The notes below the pieces were generated by a model that saw only the letters and a list, made by a program, of their open reading frames with translations, made no database searches and was not told the DNA's origin. From assembly GCF_003352185.1 (NCBI RefSeq), contig NZ_CP029608.1, positions 5,994,501 to 6,058,500 on the forward strand: a stretch of 64,000 bases of DNA, in the 5' to 3' direction. This document shows positions 27,156-36,480 of the stretch, one piece after another. Origin of the DNA: Pseudomonas kribbensis (GTDB lineage: Bacteria > Pseudomonadota > Gammaproteobacteria > Pseudomonadales > Pseudomonadaceae). The first letter of the stretch is position 1, and each line of letters begins with the position of its first letter. A program made the translations under genes and the position numbers.

Positions 27156-28238
27156 TTAGATCAAGGTTTTGCCGTGACGGACGAAGGTCGGTTTGACCAC
27201 TCGCACCGGATACCACTTGCCACGGATTTCCACTTCGGCGCGGTCGGCAGTCGCCATCGGTACACGCGCCAGGGCAATCGACTTGCTAAGCGTAGGAGAG
27301 AAACTACCACTGGTGATCTCTCCTTCGCCAACATCAGCGATACGAACCACCTGATGCGCACGCAAAACCCCGCGTTCCTCGAGCACCAGACCCACCAGTT
27401 TGTGCTGCACGCCGGCGGTTTTTTCCGCTTCCAGCGCATCGCGACCGATGAACCGTCGTGTGGCCGGTTCCCAGGCGATGCTCCAGGCCATGTTCGAGGC
27501 CAGCGGCGAAACGTCCTGATGGATGTCCTGTCCGTAGAGGTTCATCCCGGCTTCCACCCGCAAGGTGTCGCGGGCACCGAGGCCAATGGGAGAAATGCCG
27601 GCGCCCACCAGATCGTTGAAGAAGCCGGGGGCCTGATCGGCCGGCAGGGCAATTTCCAGACCGTCCTCACCGGTGTAACCGGTGCGGGCAATGAACCAGT
27701 CGCCATCAACCTGGCCTTCGAACGGCTTGAGCATCTGGATCAGATTGGCGCGGGACTGGGTCACCAGTTCGGCAATCTTGTGCCGGGCATGGGGGCCTTG
27801 AATGGCGAGCATCGCCAGATCCGTGCGCTCTTGCAGCTGCACGTCGAAGCCGGTGAGATGAGCCTGCATCCACGCCAGGTCCTGATCGCGGGTCGAGGCG
27901 TTGACCACCAGTCGGTAACCGTCCTCGAGGCGATAGACGATCATGTCGTCGACGATGCCGCCGCGCTCGTTGAGCATGGTGCTGTACAACGCACGGCCGG
28001 GGCTGTGCAGGCGTTCGACGTCGTTGGCCAGCAAATGCTGGAGCCAGGCCTTGGCCTGATTACCGGCGACATCGATCACGGTCATGTGGGATACATCGAA
28101 CACCCCGCAATCGCGGCGCACCTCGTGGTGCTCCTCGACCTGCGAGCCGTAATGCAGTGGCATGTCCCAACCGCCAAAATCGACCATCTTCGCGCCTAGG
28201 GCGAGATGCAGGTCATACAGAGGCGTACGCTGTCCCAT
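27156..28238 (-). CDS. gcvT: Aminomethyltransferase, T protein of glycine cleavage
   Basis: A 360-residue folate-binding enzyme that releases ammonia and passes the one-carbon unit to tetrahydrofolate. Typical segments are TPLYDLHLALGAKMVDFGGWDMPLHYG at the start, DCGVFDVSHMTVIDVAG, FIARTGYTGEDGLEIALP and the C-terminal GEITSGSFSPTL. A GGAG lies 5 bases before the ATG. It heads the gcvT-gcvH unit. The 156-base leader holds no glycine riboswitch that I can match. Confidence 0.95.
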   Translation of the reverse strand: MGQRTPLYDLHLALGAKMVDFGGWDMPLHYGSQVEEHHEVRRDCGVFDVSHMTVIDVAGNQAKAWLQHLLANDVERLHSPGRALYSTMLNERGGIVDDMIVYRLEDGYRLVVNASTRDQDLAWMQAHLTGFDVQLQERTDLAMLAIQGPHARHKIAELVTQSRANLIQMLKPFEGQVDGDWFIARTGYTGEDGLEIALPADQAPGFFNDLVGAGISPIGLGARDTLRVEAGMNLYGQDIHQDVSPLASNMAWSIAWEPATRRFIGRDALEAEKTAGVQHKLVGLVLEERGVLRAHQVVRIADVGEGEITSGSFSPTLSKSIALARVPMATADRAEVEIRGKWYPVRVVKPTFVRHGKTLI

Positions 28239-28394
28239 GGGTTTCTCCTTCCGGGCGTGGCGAAGGTGCGGAGCGCTGCTGCACGGTTCGAAAGCCCCGA
28301 AAGAGAAGGCTCTCAGCCGATTTCAGCGACAGGGTCTGTCAGACGGACCGCACCGAATGCCGCGCATTGTAGCCGCATGATTCATGACTCACTA

Positions 28395-30011
28395 CTAAGT
28401 GTTTCGATGCGCCGAGCGCCGGATAAGTCCGATGACCGGCAACAACCCGACCAGCACCAGCGTCAGCGCCGGCAACGATGCCCTCGCCCATTCGCCCTCG
28501 CTGGTCATCTCGAAGATGCGCACGGCCAGCGTGTCCCAGCCAAACGGGCGCATCAGCAGGGTTGCAGGCATTTCCTTGAGCACATCGACGAACACCAGCA
28601 ACGCGGCGCTGAGGGTGCCGGGCAGCAACAACGGCAGATACACTTTGAAAAACAGTCGCGGCCCACTGACACCCAGGCTACGTGCCGCTTCAGGCAAAGA
28701 GGGCCGTATACGCGCCAGACTGCTTTCCAGCGGCCCATAGGCCACCGCCACGAAGCGCACCAGATAAGCCATCAGCAACGCCGCCAGACTGCCCAGCAGC
28801 AACGGCTTGCCCGCACCGCCGAGCCAGCCGGACAGTGGAATCACCAGTTCGCGATCCAGATAACTGAACGCCAGCATGATCGACACCGCCAGCACCGAGC
28901 CCGGCAACGCGTAGCCGAGGTTGGCCAGACTGACGCCGGAACGGATTGCCGGAGTCGGTGCCAGTCGCCGGGCGAATGCCAGCAACATCGCCACACTGAC
29001 CGTGATCAACGCCGCCATGCCGCCCAGATACAGGGTGTGCAGAATCAGCCCGGCGTAACGCTCATCCAGATCGAAACGCCCGCGCTGCCAGAACCACACC
29101 AGCAGTTGCAGCACCGGGATGACAAACGCACAGGCAAACACCAGACCGCACCAGCCGGTCGCCGCCCAGGCCTTGGGCCCGCGCAGGTGATACAACGCCT
29201 TGACCCGCGGCCGCTCGTTACTCGCCCGATTGGCACCCCGGGCGCGGCGTTCGCCGTACAGCACCAGCATCACCACCAGCAGCAACAGGCTGGCCAGTTG
29301 CGCAGCGCTCGACAGACTGAAGAAGCCATACCAGGTCTTGTAGATCGCGGTAGTGAAGGTGTCGAAATTGAACACCGACACTGCGCCGAAATCCGCCAGG
29401 GTTTCCATCAAGGCCAGCGCCACACCGGCGCCGATGGCCGGTCGCGCCATCGGCAATGCCACGCGCCAGAACGCCTGCCACGGTGACTGGCCGAGCACCC
29501 GCGCCGCTTCCATCAGGCCTTTGCCTTGGGCGAGAAATGCGGTGCGCGCCAGCAGATAAACGTAGGGGTAGAACACCAGCACCAACACCAGAATCACCCC
29601 ACCGGTGGAGCGCACTCGCGGCAGACGCAGGCCGGTTCCGAACCATTCGCGCAGCAGGCTTTGCACGGGGCCTGCGAAATCCAGCAGGCCGACGAACACG
29701 AACGCCAGCACGTAGGCCGGGATTGCGAACGGCAGCATCAGCGCCCAGTCGAGCCAGCGTCGGCCGGGGAATTCACAGAGGCTGGTGAGCCAGGCGAGGC
29801 TCACACCAATCAGCGTCACACCGACACCTACGCCGAAGACCAGCGTCAGGGTGTTGCCCAGCAGGCGCGGCATCTGGGTTTCCCACAGGTGCGACCAGAT
29901 CTGCTGGTCGATGGTCTGCCACGACAACAGCAGGACGCTGAGGGGGAGCAGCACCAACGCGGCGATGGCGAAGACGATGGGATACCAGCGGCGTTGGGCG
30001 GGGTGGGCCAA
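28395..30011 (-). CDS. fbpB: Ferric iron ABC transporter permease, fused two-domain
   Basis: A 538-residue inner-membrane permease of the FbpB/SfuB/AfuB family with two binding-protein-dependent transport domains and about 12 membrane spans. Coupling loops with the EAA form appear twice: EAARVLGQSPWQAFWRVALPMARP (about residue 180) and EAARSLGVSGPRLFFKVYLPLLLP (about residue 455). It follows the Fe-binding protein gene by 95 bases, across a hairpin. No ATPase gene follows before the divergent gap and gcvT, which is unusual for this family. Confidence 0.92.
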   Translation of the reverse strand: MAHPAQRRWYPIVFAIAALVLLPLSVLLLSWQTIDQQIWSHLWETQMPRLLGNTLTLVFGVGVGVTLIGVSLAWLTSLCEFPGRRWLDWALMLPFAIPAYVLAFVFVGLLDFAGPVQSLLREWFGTGLRLPRVRSTGGVILVLVLVFYPYVYLLARTAFLAQGKGLMEAARVLGQSPWQAFWRVALPMARPAIGAGVALALMETLADFGAVSVFNFDTFTTAIYKTWYGFFSLSSAAQLASLLLLVVMLVLYGERRARGANRASNERPRVKALYHLRGPKAWAATGWCGLVFACAFVIPVLQLLVWFWQRGRFDLDERYAGLILHTLYLGGMAALITVSVAMLLAFARRLAPTPAIRSGVSLANLGYALPGSVLAVSIMLAFSYLDRELVIPLSGWLGGAGKPLLLGSLAALLMAYLVRFVAVAYGPLESSLARIRPSLPEAARSLGVSGPRLFFKVYLPLLLPGTLSAALLVFVDVLKEMPATLLMRPFGWDTLAVRIFEMTSEGEWARASLPALTLVLVGLLPVIGLIRRSAHRNT

Positions 30012-30034
30012 GGAAAGACTCTCGTTGAATGATT

Positions 30035-30057
30035 GTGCCCACGCATGGCGTGGGCAC
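30035..30057. repeat. Intercistronic hairpin of the CCCACGC/GCGTGGG type
   Basis: A perfect 10-bp inverted repeat GTGCCCACGC/GCGTGGGCAC with a 3-base loop between the fbpA-type and fbpB-type genes. It shares its core with the repeat at 62118. It has no T-run, so it would rather limit or stabilise the message than end it. Confidence 0.8.
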
Positions 30058-30106
30058 TTATCGTGTGACGCTGCGCATCACGCTTGCGGCGATTGGACTC
30101 GCAGCG

Positions 30107-31111
30107 TCAGTTCCAACCCGCCCGATCCATCATCCGGATCGCTTCAGCCTGTCGCTTGCCCGCCACTTCAACCGGCAACGTATCAGCCACAAACTGCCCC
30201 CAAGCCGCCACTTCTTCCGAAGGCTTCACCGCCGGATTCGCCGGGAATTCCTGGTTCACGTCAGCGAAGATCTTCTGCGCCTCAGGCGTGGTCATCCACT
30301 CCACCAGTGCCTTGGCGGCTTCCGGGTGAGGTGCATGTTTGGTCAAACCGATGCCCGACAGGTTGACGTGCACACCGCGATCCGCCTGGTTCGGCCAGAA
30401 CAGCTTCACCGGCAGATCCGGCTTCTGCTTGTGCAGGCGACCGTAGTAGTAGGTGTTGACGATGCCGACGTCGCACTGGCCGGCGTTGATCGCTTCCAGT
30501 ACCGCGACGTCGTCGGAGAACACGTCGGTGGACAGGTTGTTGACCCAGCCCTTGAGGATCTTCTCGGTTTTCTCGGCACCGTGGACTTCGATCATGGTGG
30601 CGGTCAGCGACTGGTTGTAGACCTTCTTCGCCGTGCGCAGGCACAGACGGCCTTCCCAGTTCTTGTCGGCCAGCGCTTCGTAGGTGGTCAGTTCGCCCGG
30701 TTTCACGCGCTCGGTGGAATAGGCGATGGTCCGTGCGCGCAGGCTCAGACCGGTCCAGGCGTGGCTGGACGAGCGATATTGCAGGGGAATGTTGGCGTCG
30801 ATGGTTTTCGAAGTGAACGGCTGGAGAATGCCCATCTGCTCGGCCTGCCAGAGGTTGCCGGCATCGACGGTCAGCAGCAGGTCGGCGGTGGCGTTCTCGC
30901 CTTCGGCCTTGATCCGCTGCATCAGCGGCGCTTCCTTGTCGGTGATGAACTTGATCTTCACCCCGGTCTTGGCGGTGTAGGCATCGAACACCGGTTTGAT
31001 CAGCTCATCGATACGCGACGAGTAGACCACCACCTCATCGGCGGCCTGGGCGACGGTGCTGCCAATCAGGGTCAGGGCCAGTGCGGTCAGAACACGCTTG
31101 GATGCCAACAT
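30107..31111 (-). CDS. fbpA: Ferric iron periplasmic binding protein, FbpA-like
   Basis: A 334-residue Fe(III) receptor. The signal peptide ends near residue 23 ([11 protein letters not shown]) and the mature chain starts [21 protein letters not shown]. Iron ligands are expected at the tyrosine cluster Y221-Y223 in [11 protein letters not shown], the mark of FbpA/FutA proteins. It is the first gene of a two-gene unit with the permease. A weakly Fur-like inverted repeat lies 33-53 bases upstream. Confidence 0.92.
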   Translation of the reverse strand: MLASKRVLTALALTLIGSTVAQAADEVVVYSSRIDELIKPVFDAYTAKTGVKIKFITDKEAPLMQRIKAEGENATADLLLTVDAGNLWQAEQMGILQPFTSKTIDANIPLQYRSSSHAWTGLSLRARTIAYSTERVKPGELTTYEALADKNWEGRLCLRTAKKVYNQSLTATMIEVHGAEKTEKILKGWVNNLSTDVFSDDVAVLEAINAGQCDVGIVNTYYYGRLHKQKPDLPVKLFWPNQADRGVHVNLSGIGLTKHAPHPEAAKALVEWMTTPEAQKIFADVNQEFPANPAVKPSEEVAAWGQFVADTLPVEVAGKRQAEAIRMMDRAGWN

Positions 31112-31143
31112 GGGAGTGATCTCTCGGTCGGGAAAAGTGGCCC

Positions 31144-31164
31144 AAATGATAAGGACTCACATTT
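31144..31164. promoter_or_regulatory. Possible Fur box upstream of the iron-binding protein gene
   Basis: A 21-base AT-rich element begins AAATGATAA and ends CACATTT, with AAATG/CATTT ends in inverted orientation. It resembles a poor Fur box and lies where the promoter of an iron uptake gene should be. The match is weak. Confidence 0.3.
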
Positions 31165-31243
31165 ACCAGCTCAATCGAACACTTTCCCAAGGAGTTACCA
31201 GATGTTGCACGGGGCGAATGTCGCGGTGGCTGGACTGCCGCTT

Positions 31244-31309
31244 TCGCGAGCAGGCTCGCTCCCACATTGGAATGCATTACAAACTGTGGGAGCGAGCCTG
31301 CTCGCGAAG
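31244..31309. repeat. REP-type inverted repeat, copy 4
   Basis: Perfect 24-base arms (31244-31267 and 31286-31309) of the TTCGCGAGCAGGCTCGCTCC type around an 18-base loop. It lies between the ubiI stop and the iron receptor promoter. It is the last copy seen; none was found from 32 to 64 kb. Confidence 0.92.
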
Positions 31310-31333
31310 AGGTTATCAGCCGCGATGAATATC

Positions 31334-32557
31334 TCAGGGTTTTGCGAGTGCCGGAAGATCACCAGTCAATCCGAGGGCCTCACGCACAAAGAGAGCCTTT
31401 GCCTCAGGCATCTGCTCGACGATTTTCAGTCCTGTGTTGCGCAACCAGCGCAGCGGCAGCGGATCGGCCTGGAACAACCGCTCGAAGCCTTCCATCGCCG
31501 CCATCAGCGCCAGGTTATGCGGCATGCGCCGGCGCTCGTAGCGGCTCAGGACTTTCACGTCCGCCAGGCGTTCGCCGCGCTCGTTCGCTTGCAGCAGCAC
31601 TTCGGCCAGCACGGCGGCATCGAGGAAACCGAGGTTCACGCCCTGCCCCGCCAACGGGTGAATGGTGTGCGCCGCATCGCCGATCAATGCCAGGCCCTCG
31701 GCCACGTAGCGCTTGGCGTGACGTTGACGCAGCGGTACGCACAGCCGCGGGTCGGCGCTGATGACGTCGCCGAGACAACCTTCGAAGGCACGCTCCAGCT
31801 CGCGGCAGAAATCCGCTTCATCCAGCGCCATCAACCGTTCGGCTTCGCTGGGCGTGGTCGACCAGACGATCGAGCACCAGTCCTGCTGGCCGTCACGCTC
31901 CAGCGGCAGAAACGCCAGCGGCCCGTGATCGGTGAAGCGTTGCCACGCGGTCATGCGGTGCGGTTTGCTGCTGCGCACGCTGGTGACGATGGCGTGATGC
32001 AGATAATCCCATTCGCGAGTGGCGACGCCGGTCAGACGACGTACGGCGGAGTTGGCGCCATCTGCTGCGATCACCAGCGGCGCGCGCAGGGTGCGGCCGT
32101 CGGCCAGGGTCAGCAGCCAGTCGTCACCGGAGCGACGCATCTGCTCCAGCCGCGCATTGGCCAGCAGGCCGAGATCGCAATCGTGCAAACGGTCGAGCAA
32201 GGCATCCTGTACCACGCGATTTTCGACAATGTGGCCGAGCACCTCGGCGTGCACGCTGCTGGCCGAGAAATGGATCTGCCCGGTGCCGCTGCCGTCCCAG
32301 ACGTGCATGTCGGTGTACGGACTGCTGCGTCGATTGACGATGCCGTCCCACACGCCGAGGCGCTCGAGGATCCGCTGACTGGCCGCCGACAGCGCACTGA
32401 CTCGCGGCTCGAACGGCGCATCGCCATTGAAGGGTTTGACGCTCAGCGGGCTGCCGTCGAGCAGCAGGACTTCCAGCCCGCTGTCCTGCAACGCCAGCGC
32501 CAGGGCGCTGCCAACCATTCCGGCTCCGACAATCAGCACATCCGCGCGCATTTCCAT
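31334..32557 (-). CDS. ubiI: Ubiquinone biosynthesis FAD-dependent hydroxylase, UbiI/VisC type
   Basis: A 407-residue flavin monooxygenase of the UbiH/UbiI/UbiF family, probably hydroxylating C5 of the ubiquinone ring precursor. The FAD-binding GAGMVG is at 11-16, the DG motif in AADGANSAVRR at about 165, and the GD motif LIGDAAHTIHPLAGQGVNLG at about 292-310. It starts 3 bases after the DUF4442 gene ends, so the two are coupled. An alternative ATG lies six bases in. Confidence 0.9.
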   Translation of the reverse strand: MEMRADVLIVGAGMVGSALALALQDSGLEVLLLDGSPLSVKPFNGDAPFEPRVSALSAASQRILERLGVWDGIVNRRSSPYTDMHVWDGSGTGQIHFSASSVHAEVLGHIVENRVVQDALLDRLHDCDLGLLANARLEQMRRSGDDWLLTLADGRTLRAPLVIAADGANSAVRRLTGVATREWDYLHHAIVTSVRSSKPHRMTAWQRFTDHGPLAFLPLERDGQQDWCSIVWSTTPSEAERLMALDEADFCRELERAFEGCLGDVISADPRLCVPLRQRHAKRYVAEGLALIGDAAHTIHPLAGQGVNLGFLDAAVLAEVLLQANERGERLADVKVLSRYERRRMPHNLALMAAMEGFERLFQADPLPLRWLRNTGLKIVEQMPEAKALFVREALGLTGDLPALAKP

Positions 32558-32560
32558 GCT

Positions 32561-33046
32561 TTAAGCCTGTCTCGCTTGCGGCTTGAGCCGCACGTAAAGG
32601 GTTTTACCGACCCGCGCCACCAGGTTGCCGGCGCCGTCATGAATGTCGACCTGCAGCTGCGGCAGGTACTTCTCGCCACTGGCGGTCTGCCGACGGATCT
32701 CGTCGAGCAGGGTGTCGTCGATGTTGAACCGGGCGAACACCGGGCCTTTGCCCGGCGCAATGAAATCAATGTCCGCAGCCTTGTCCCAGACGATGTACTT
32801 CGACCCGAGATTCTCCATGAGCATCAACATGAAGAACGGATCGACCATCGAATACAGACTGCCGCCGAACTGGGTGCCGACGTAATTGCGGTTGTACCAG
32901 CCCAGGCCCATCGAGACCTGGATGTCACGAAAGTCATCGCTGATGTGCTTCACCCGGACACCGGCGCCGAAGTACGGCGGGTAGAACGTCATGATCCAGC
33001 GCATCAGCCGCGCCTTGCCAAACTGTTTGATCAGCCACTCACGCAT
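32561..33046 (-). CDS. DUF4442 hotdog-fold protein between ubiH and ubiI
   Basis: A 161-residue protein with the hotdog look of acyl-CoA thioesterase relatives (DUF4442): an N-terminal amphipathic region (LMRWIMTFYPPYFGAGVRV), NYVGTQFGGSLYSMVDPFFMLMLMENLG, then strands ARFNIDDTLLDEIRR and YLPQLQVDIHDGAGNLVARVGKTLYVRL. I start at 33046 because it overlaps the ubiH stop by 8 bases, as coupled genes do; the longer frame is a shadow of ubiH. Its function is unknown. Tight coupling to two ubiquinone hydroxylases suggests a link to quinone or membrane lipid chemistry. Confidence 0.85.
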   Translation of the reverse strand: MREWLIKQFGKARLMRWIMTFYPPYFGAGVRVKHISDDFRDIQVSMGLGWYNRNYVGTQFGGSLYSMVDPFFMLMLMENLGSKYIVWDKAADIDFIAPGKGPVFARFNIDDTLLDEIRRQTASGEKYLPQLQVDIHDGAGNLVARVGKTLYVRLKPQARQA

Positions 33047-34226
33047 CCGGCCGCGTCCCCAGCCCCATGGCCTGACGGGCGAACCAGCGTTTGGCCGGCG
33101 GCAGCAGATCGAGGCCGAGCAGGCCGATGTTGCGCCCCAGCGACACCAGCGGCTGAGTGCTGCCGAACAGGCGCGTGACCTGATCGGAGAAGCCCACGGT
33201 GAGGTCCTGATCGAGGCGCTGGCGCTCGCGATAGGCCTGCAGCGTGGCGAAATCCCCCAGCGGTTTGTCGCTGGCCAGCAGCGCGGCGGCCAAGGCATCG
33301 GCATCGCGCAGAGACAGGTTGAAACCCTGCCCGGCAATCGGGTGCAGGCTGTGGGCGGCGTTGCCGAGCACGGCCAGATGCGAACGCACCTGCTCTTCGG
33401 CCTCCACCAGCGACAGCGGGTACAGATGCCGCGCGCCGACCTGTTTCAAAGTGCCGAGGCGGTAACCAAACACGCCTTGCAGCTCGCTGAGGAAATCACG
33501 ATCACTCAGCTCCGCCAGACGTTGCGCGTCCATGCCCAGACGGGTCCAGACCAGCGCGCAGCGGTTTTCCGGCAGCGGCAGCAGCGCCATCGGGCCTTCG
33601 TCGGTGAAGCGCTCGAAGGCCATGCCGTTGTGCGCTTCACTCGGGGTGATGTTGGCGATCAGCGCGCTCTGGTTGTACGGGCGCTTGCGCACGTTGATGC
33701 CCAGTTGTTCACGCAGACCGGAACGGCCGCCATCGGCGAGCACCGCCAGATCGCACTCGACCGTGGTTTCGTCGTTGAGGGTCAGGCGATAGCCGTCCGG
33801 CAGCGGCTCCATGCGCGTGACTTCCGCCGGGCAGCGCCAACTGATCACGTCTTTGTCGAGGTGTTGCCACAGGCTATGACCGAGCCAGGCGTTTTCCACG
33901 ACATAGCCGAGCGCCGGGACGCCCTCTTCCATCGCCGACAGTCGGGCGGTGGAAAAACGTCCACGGTCGGACACGTGAATCTGCTTGATCGGCTCGGCGC
34001 GGCGGGAGATTTCCTGCCATACGCCCAGCCGTTGATAGATCTGCCGCGAGCCAAAGGACAGCGCCGATGAACGTGCGTCGTAGCTCGGCTGCCAGCTGTC
34101 GCCGGGAGCGAACGGTTCGATCAGCACGATCTTCCAGCCCCGGGCCTTGGCCCCGGCCTGCAACGCCAACGCCAGACTGGCGCCGACCAGACCGCCACCG
34201 ATGATTGCCAGATTGACCCGACTCAT
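33039..34226 (-). CDS. ubiH: 2-octaprenyl-6-methoxyphenol hydroxylase
   Basis: A 395-residue FAD-dependent hydroxylase of ubiquinone synthesis. FAD motif GGGLVG is at 10-15; the DG motif VLADGGRSGLREQLG and the GD-like LGNAAHSLHPIAGQGFNLSLRDADAL are both present (note Asn in place of the usual Asp, as is common in UbiH). I start at 34226, where ATGA overlaps the pepP stop; an in-frame ATG nine bases earlier is possible. It is the second gene of ygfB-pepP-ubiH order found in E. coli. Confidence 0.92.
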   Translation of the reverse strand: MSRVNLAIIGGGLVGASLALALQAGAKARGWKIVLIEPFAPGDSWQPSYDARSSALSFGSRQIYQRLGVWQEISRRAEPIKQIHVSDRGRFSTARLSAMEEGVPALGYVVENAWLGHSLWQHLDKDVISWRCPAEVTRMEPLPDGYRLTLNDETTVECDLAVLADGGRSGLREQLGINVRKRPYNQSALIANITPSEAHNGMAFERFTDEGPMALLPLPENRCALVWTRLGMDAQRLAELSDRDFLSELQGVFGYRLGTLKQVGARHLYPLSLVEAEEQVRSHLAVLGNAAHSLHPIAGQGFNLSLRDADALAAALLASDKPLGDFATLQAYRERQRLDQDLTVGFSDQVTRLFGSTQPLVSLGRNIGLLGLDLLPPAKRWFARQAMGLGTRPDA

Positions 34227-35557
34227 GCCGCGCAAGTCCGTGCTTGCGCCATCAGGGCTTCGATCTCGGCGACGGTTTTCGGCACACCGCCGGTCAGGAT
34301 TTCACAACCGCTCTTGGTCACTACCACGTCGTCCTCGATGCGCACGCCAATGCCGCGCCATTTCTTCGCTACGTTCTGATTGTCCGGGGCGATGTAAATG
34401 CCCGGCTCCACGGTCAACGCCATGCCGACTTCCAGCACTCGCCATTCGCCGCCGACCTTGTACTCGCCGACGTCATGCACATCCATGCCCAGCCAGTGGC
34501 CGGCGCGGTGCATGTAAAACGCCTTGTAGGCCTCGGAGGCGATCAACTCGTCGACTTCGCCCTGCAACAACCCCAGCTGCACCAGCCCGGCGGTGATCAC
34601 CCGAACCGTCGCTTCGTGCGCCTGGTTCCAGTGTTTGTTCGGGGCGATTTCGGCGAACGCGGCTTCCTGGGAGGCCAATACCAATTCGTAGATCGCTTTC
34701 TGCTCGGCCGAGAACTTGCCGTTGACCGGCCAGGTGCGAGTGATGTCGCTGGCGTAGCAGTCGATTTCGCAACCGGCGTCAATCAGCACCAGGTCACCGT
34801 CCTTGAGCAACGCGTCATTCTGCTGGTAATGCAGGATGCAGCTGTTGCGCCCGGCAGCGACGATCGAACCATAGGCCGGCATCTTCGCCCCGCCCTTGCG
34901 GAACTCGTAATCCAGCTCGGCTTCGAGGCTGTATTCGTAGAGGCCGGCACGGCTGGCCTGCATTGCCCGGATATGGGCCTGGGCGGAAATTCGCGCCGCT
35001 TCGCGCATCACCTTCACTTCTGCCGCCGATTTATACAGGCGCATGTCGTGCAGCAGGTGATCCAGGGCAACGAATTCGTTCGGCGGCTGGGCGCCGAGGT
35101 GCGCCTTGGAGCGGATCACGTTGATCCAGTCCATCAGGTGACGGTCGAATTCCGGGTTGCTGCCCATGGCCGAATACACCCGGTCACGGCCTTCGATCAG
35201 GCCCGGCAGGATGTCGTCGATGTCGGTGATGGGGAACGCGTCGTCGGCGCCAAAGTCGCGAATCGCGCCTTCCTGGCCGGCGCGCAGGCCATCCCAGAGT
35301 TCGCGCTCGGCATTGCGTTCACGGCAGAACAGCACGTATTCGCCGTGTTCGCGACCGGGCATCAAAACGATGACCGCCTGCGGCTCGGGGAAACCGCTCA
35401 GGTACTGGAAGTCGCTGTCCTGGCGGTAGACGTGCTCGACATCACGGTTGCGAATGGCAACCGCGGCGGCGGGCAGGATGGCGATGCTGTTGGGTTCCAT
35501 CTGCGCCATGAGTGCCTTGCGGCGACGGGCGTATTCCGCTTTCGGGATATGGATCAT
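34223..35557 (-). CDS. pepP: Xaa-Pro aminopeptidase P
   Basis: A 444-residue M24 metallopeptidase that removes N-terminal residues before proline. The dinuclear metal ligands are all visible: D260 (LIDAGCEID), D271 (SDITRTWP), H354 (RAGHWLGMDVHDVG), E384 (VEPGIYI) and E408 (VRIEDDVVV). Spacing matches the E. coli enzyme. It begins 27 bases after ygfB and overlaps ubiH by 4 bases. Confidence 0.95.
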   Translation of the reverse strand: MIHIPKAEYARRRKALMAQMEPNSIAILPAAAVAIRNRDVEHVYRQDSDFQYLSGFPEPQAVIVLMPGREHGEYVLFCRERNAERELWDGLRAGQEGAIRDFGADDAFPITDIDDILPGLIEGRDRVYSAMGSNPEFDRHLMDWINVIRSKAHLGAQPPNEFVALDHLLHDMRLYKSAAEVKVMREAARISAQAHIRAMQASRAGLYEYSLEAELDYEFRKGGAKMPAYGSIVAAGRNSCILHYQQNDALLKDGDLVLIDAGCEIDCYASDITRTWPVNGKFSAEQKAIYELVLASQEAAFAEIAPNKHWNQAHEATVRVITAGLVQLGLLQGEVDELIASEAYKAFYMHRAGHWLGMDVHDVGEYKVGGEWRVLEVGMALTVEPGIYIAPDNQNVAKKWRGIGVRIEDDVVVTKSGCEILTGGVPKTVAEIEALMAQARTCAA

Positions 35558-35584
35558 GGGCAGATGGCTTTCCCTGGCACGCGA

Positions 35585-36145
35585 TCAGTGCAGCGACGGC
35601 TTGGCGGCTGGCGGCACGTCGGCTTTCTTGGTTTCGGAGAACAACAGCAGCGGCGCTACACGCAGGTACTCCATGACTTCCATGTAGTCGCTTTCGCCGT
35701 CTTCGGATTCTTCCAGGGCATCTTGCACCTGGGAGATCGCTGCCAGATCCTGCAGCACCTCGGTAGCCTCGGTGCTCAGCATGCTGCTGTCGCGGCAGTT
35801 CAGGCCGAAACCGGTGAGGAAGCCCTGGCACCATTCGCCCAGTGCAGCGGCGCGATCGGCCAGCGGCACGTCGTCGGTCGGCAACAGCAGCACGACGGTC
35901 ACGTCGTCGCCGGTGAGCTCGCCCTTGACCATTTCCTGCAGGCCGATGAGCGCGTTGCGAACGTTGTCCTGCGGCTCGCTTTCGAGCAGCTCGGCAGCGT
36001 CGATCAGCCATTCTTCGGCATTGAAGCCGGCACCGGCGCAGCTGCGGCCGAGCAGCAGGCCATGCAGTTCGGCAGGCGAGACGTTGTGACCGCTGGCAGT
36101 CAGCAGGGTGGCGAAGGCTTGGTACGGGGAATTCTGAATGGGCAT
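35585..36145 (-). CDS. ygfB: UPF0149/YgfB family protein
   Basis: A 186-residue helical protein of the YecA/YgfB family: [31 protein letters not shown] at the start, [16 protein letters not shown] in the middle, and a C-terminal acidic [17 protein letters not shown]. The cysteine of GEWCQGF is typical. In Pseudomonas aeruginosa YgfB is known to affect peptidoglycan recycling regulation through AlpA. First gene of the ygfB-pepP-ubiH-ubiI unit. Confidence 0.92.
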   Translation of the reverse strand: MPIQNSPYQAFATLLTASGHNVSPAELHGLLLGRSCAGAGFNAEEWLIDAAELLESEPQDNVRNALIGLQEMVKGELTGDDVTVVLLLPTDDVPLADRAAALGEWCQGFLTGFGLNCRDSSMLSTEATEVLQDLAAISQVQDALEESEDGESDYMEVMEYLRVAPLLLFSETKKADVPPAAKPSLH

Positions 36146-36270
36146 GGGCAGCTAGGCGCCAGACGGCGCTATGTCTAGAATGAAGGCCTTGTATCCTACA
36201 TCGACAGACTCGCCAAGACCATTAAAGGCTGTCCCCCAGCCAAACCCATCAGACCGAATCAGTGGACACA

Positions 36271-36480
36271 ATGGAAGACACCGACCTGCAAGCGCTGATG
36301 GCCAGACTCGAACTGCTGATTACTCGGGTCGAGCAACTAAAGAGTCAAAACGCACTCTTACTAGCTCAGGAAAAGACCTGGCGCGAGGAACGCGCGCACC
36401 TCATTGAAAAAAACGAAATCGCCCGGCGTAAGGTCGAGTCGATGATTTCGCGCCTCAAGGCCCTGGAGCAAGACTCATGA
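36271..36480 (+). CDS. TIGR02449 family coiled-coil protein, partner of zapA
   Basis: A 69-residue, almost wholly coiled-coil protein (MEDTDLQALMARLELLITRVEQLKSQ, then heptad-like Leu/Ile spacing to the end). It belongs to the TIGR02449 family found directly upstream of zapA in many gamma-proteobacteria. It overlaps zapA by 4 bases (ATGA), so translation is coupled. I start at the ATG at 36271; a GTG nine bases before is possible. A ZapB-like role in division is a guess from its shape and place. Confidence 0.85.
   Translation: MEDTDLQALMARLELLITRVEQLKSQNALLLAQEKTWREERAHLIEKNEIARRKVESMISRLKALEQDS

Noticed and set aside
28239..28394. Possible glycine or TPP riboswitch before gcvT
   Set aside because: The leader has GGCTGAGAG and GGAGAAACCC, but the conserved paired aptamer cores and their spacing are not there; GGAGAAACC is simply the ribosome site.
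30029..33178. A 1049-codon open frame opposite the iron and ubi genes
   Set aside because: It is an antisense shadow caused by high third-position GC; it has no domain and crosses several genes and an REP element.
34244..36178. A 644-codon frame opposite pepP and ygfB
   Set aside because: Antisense shadow; no ribosome site or domain, and all catalytic residues of PepP are on the other strand.
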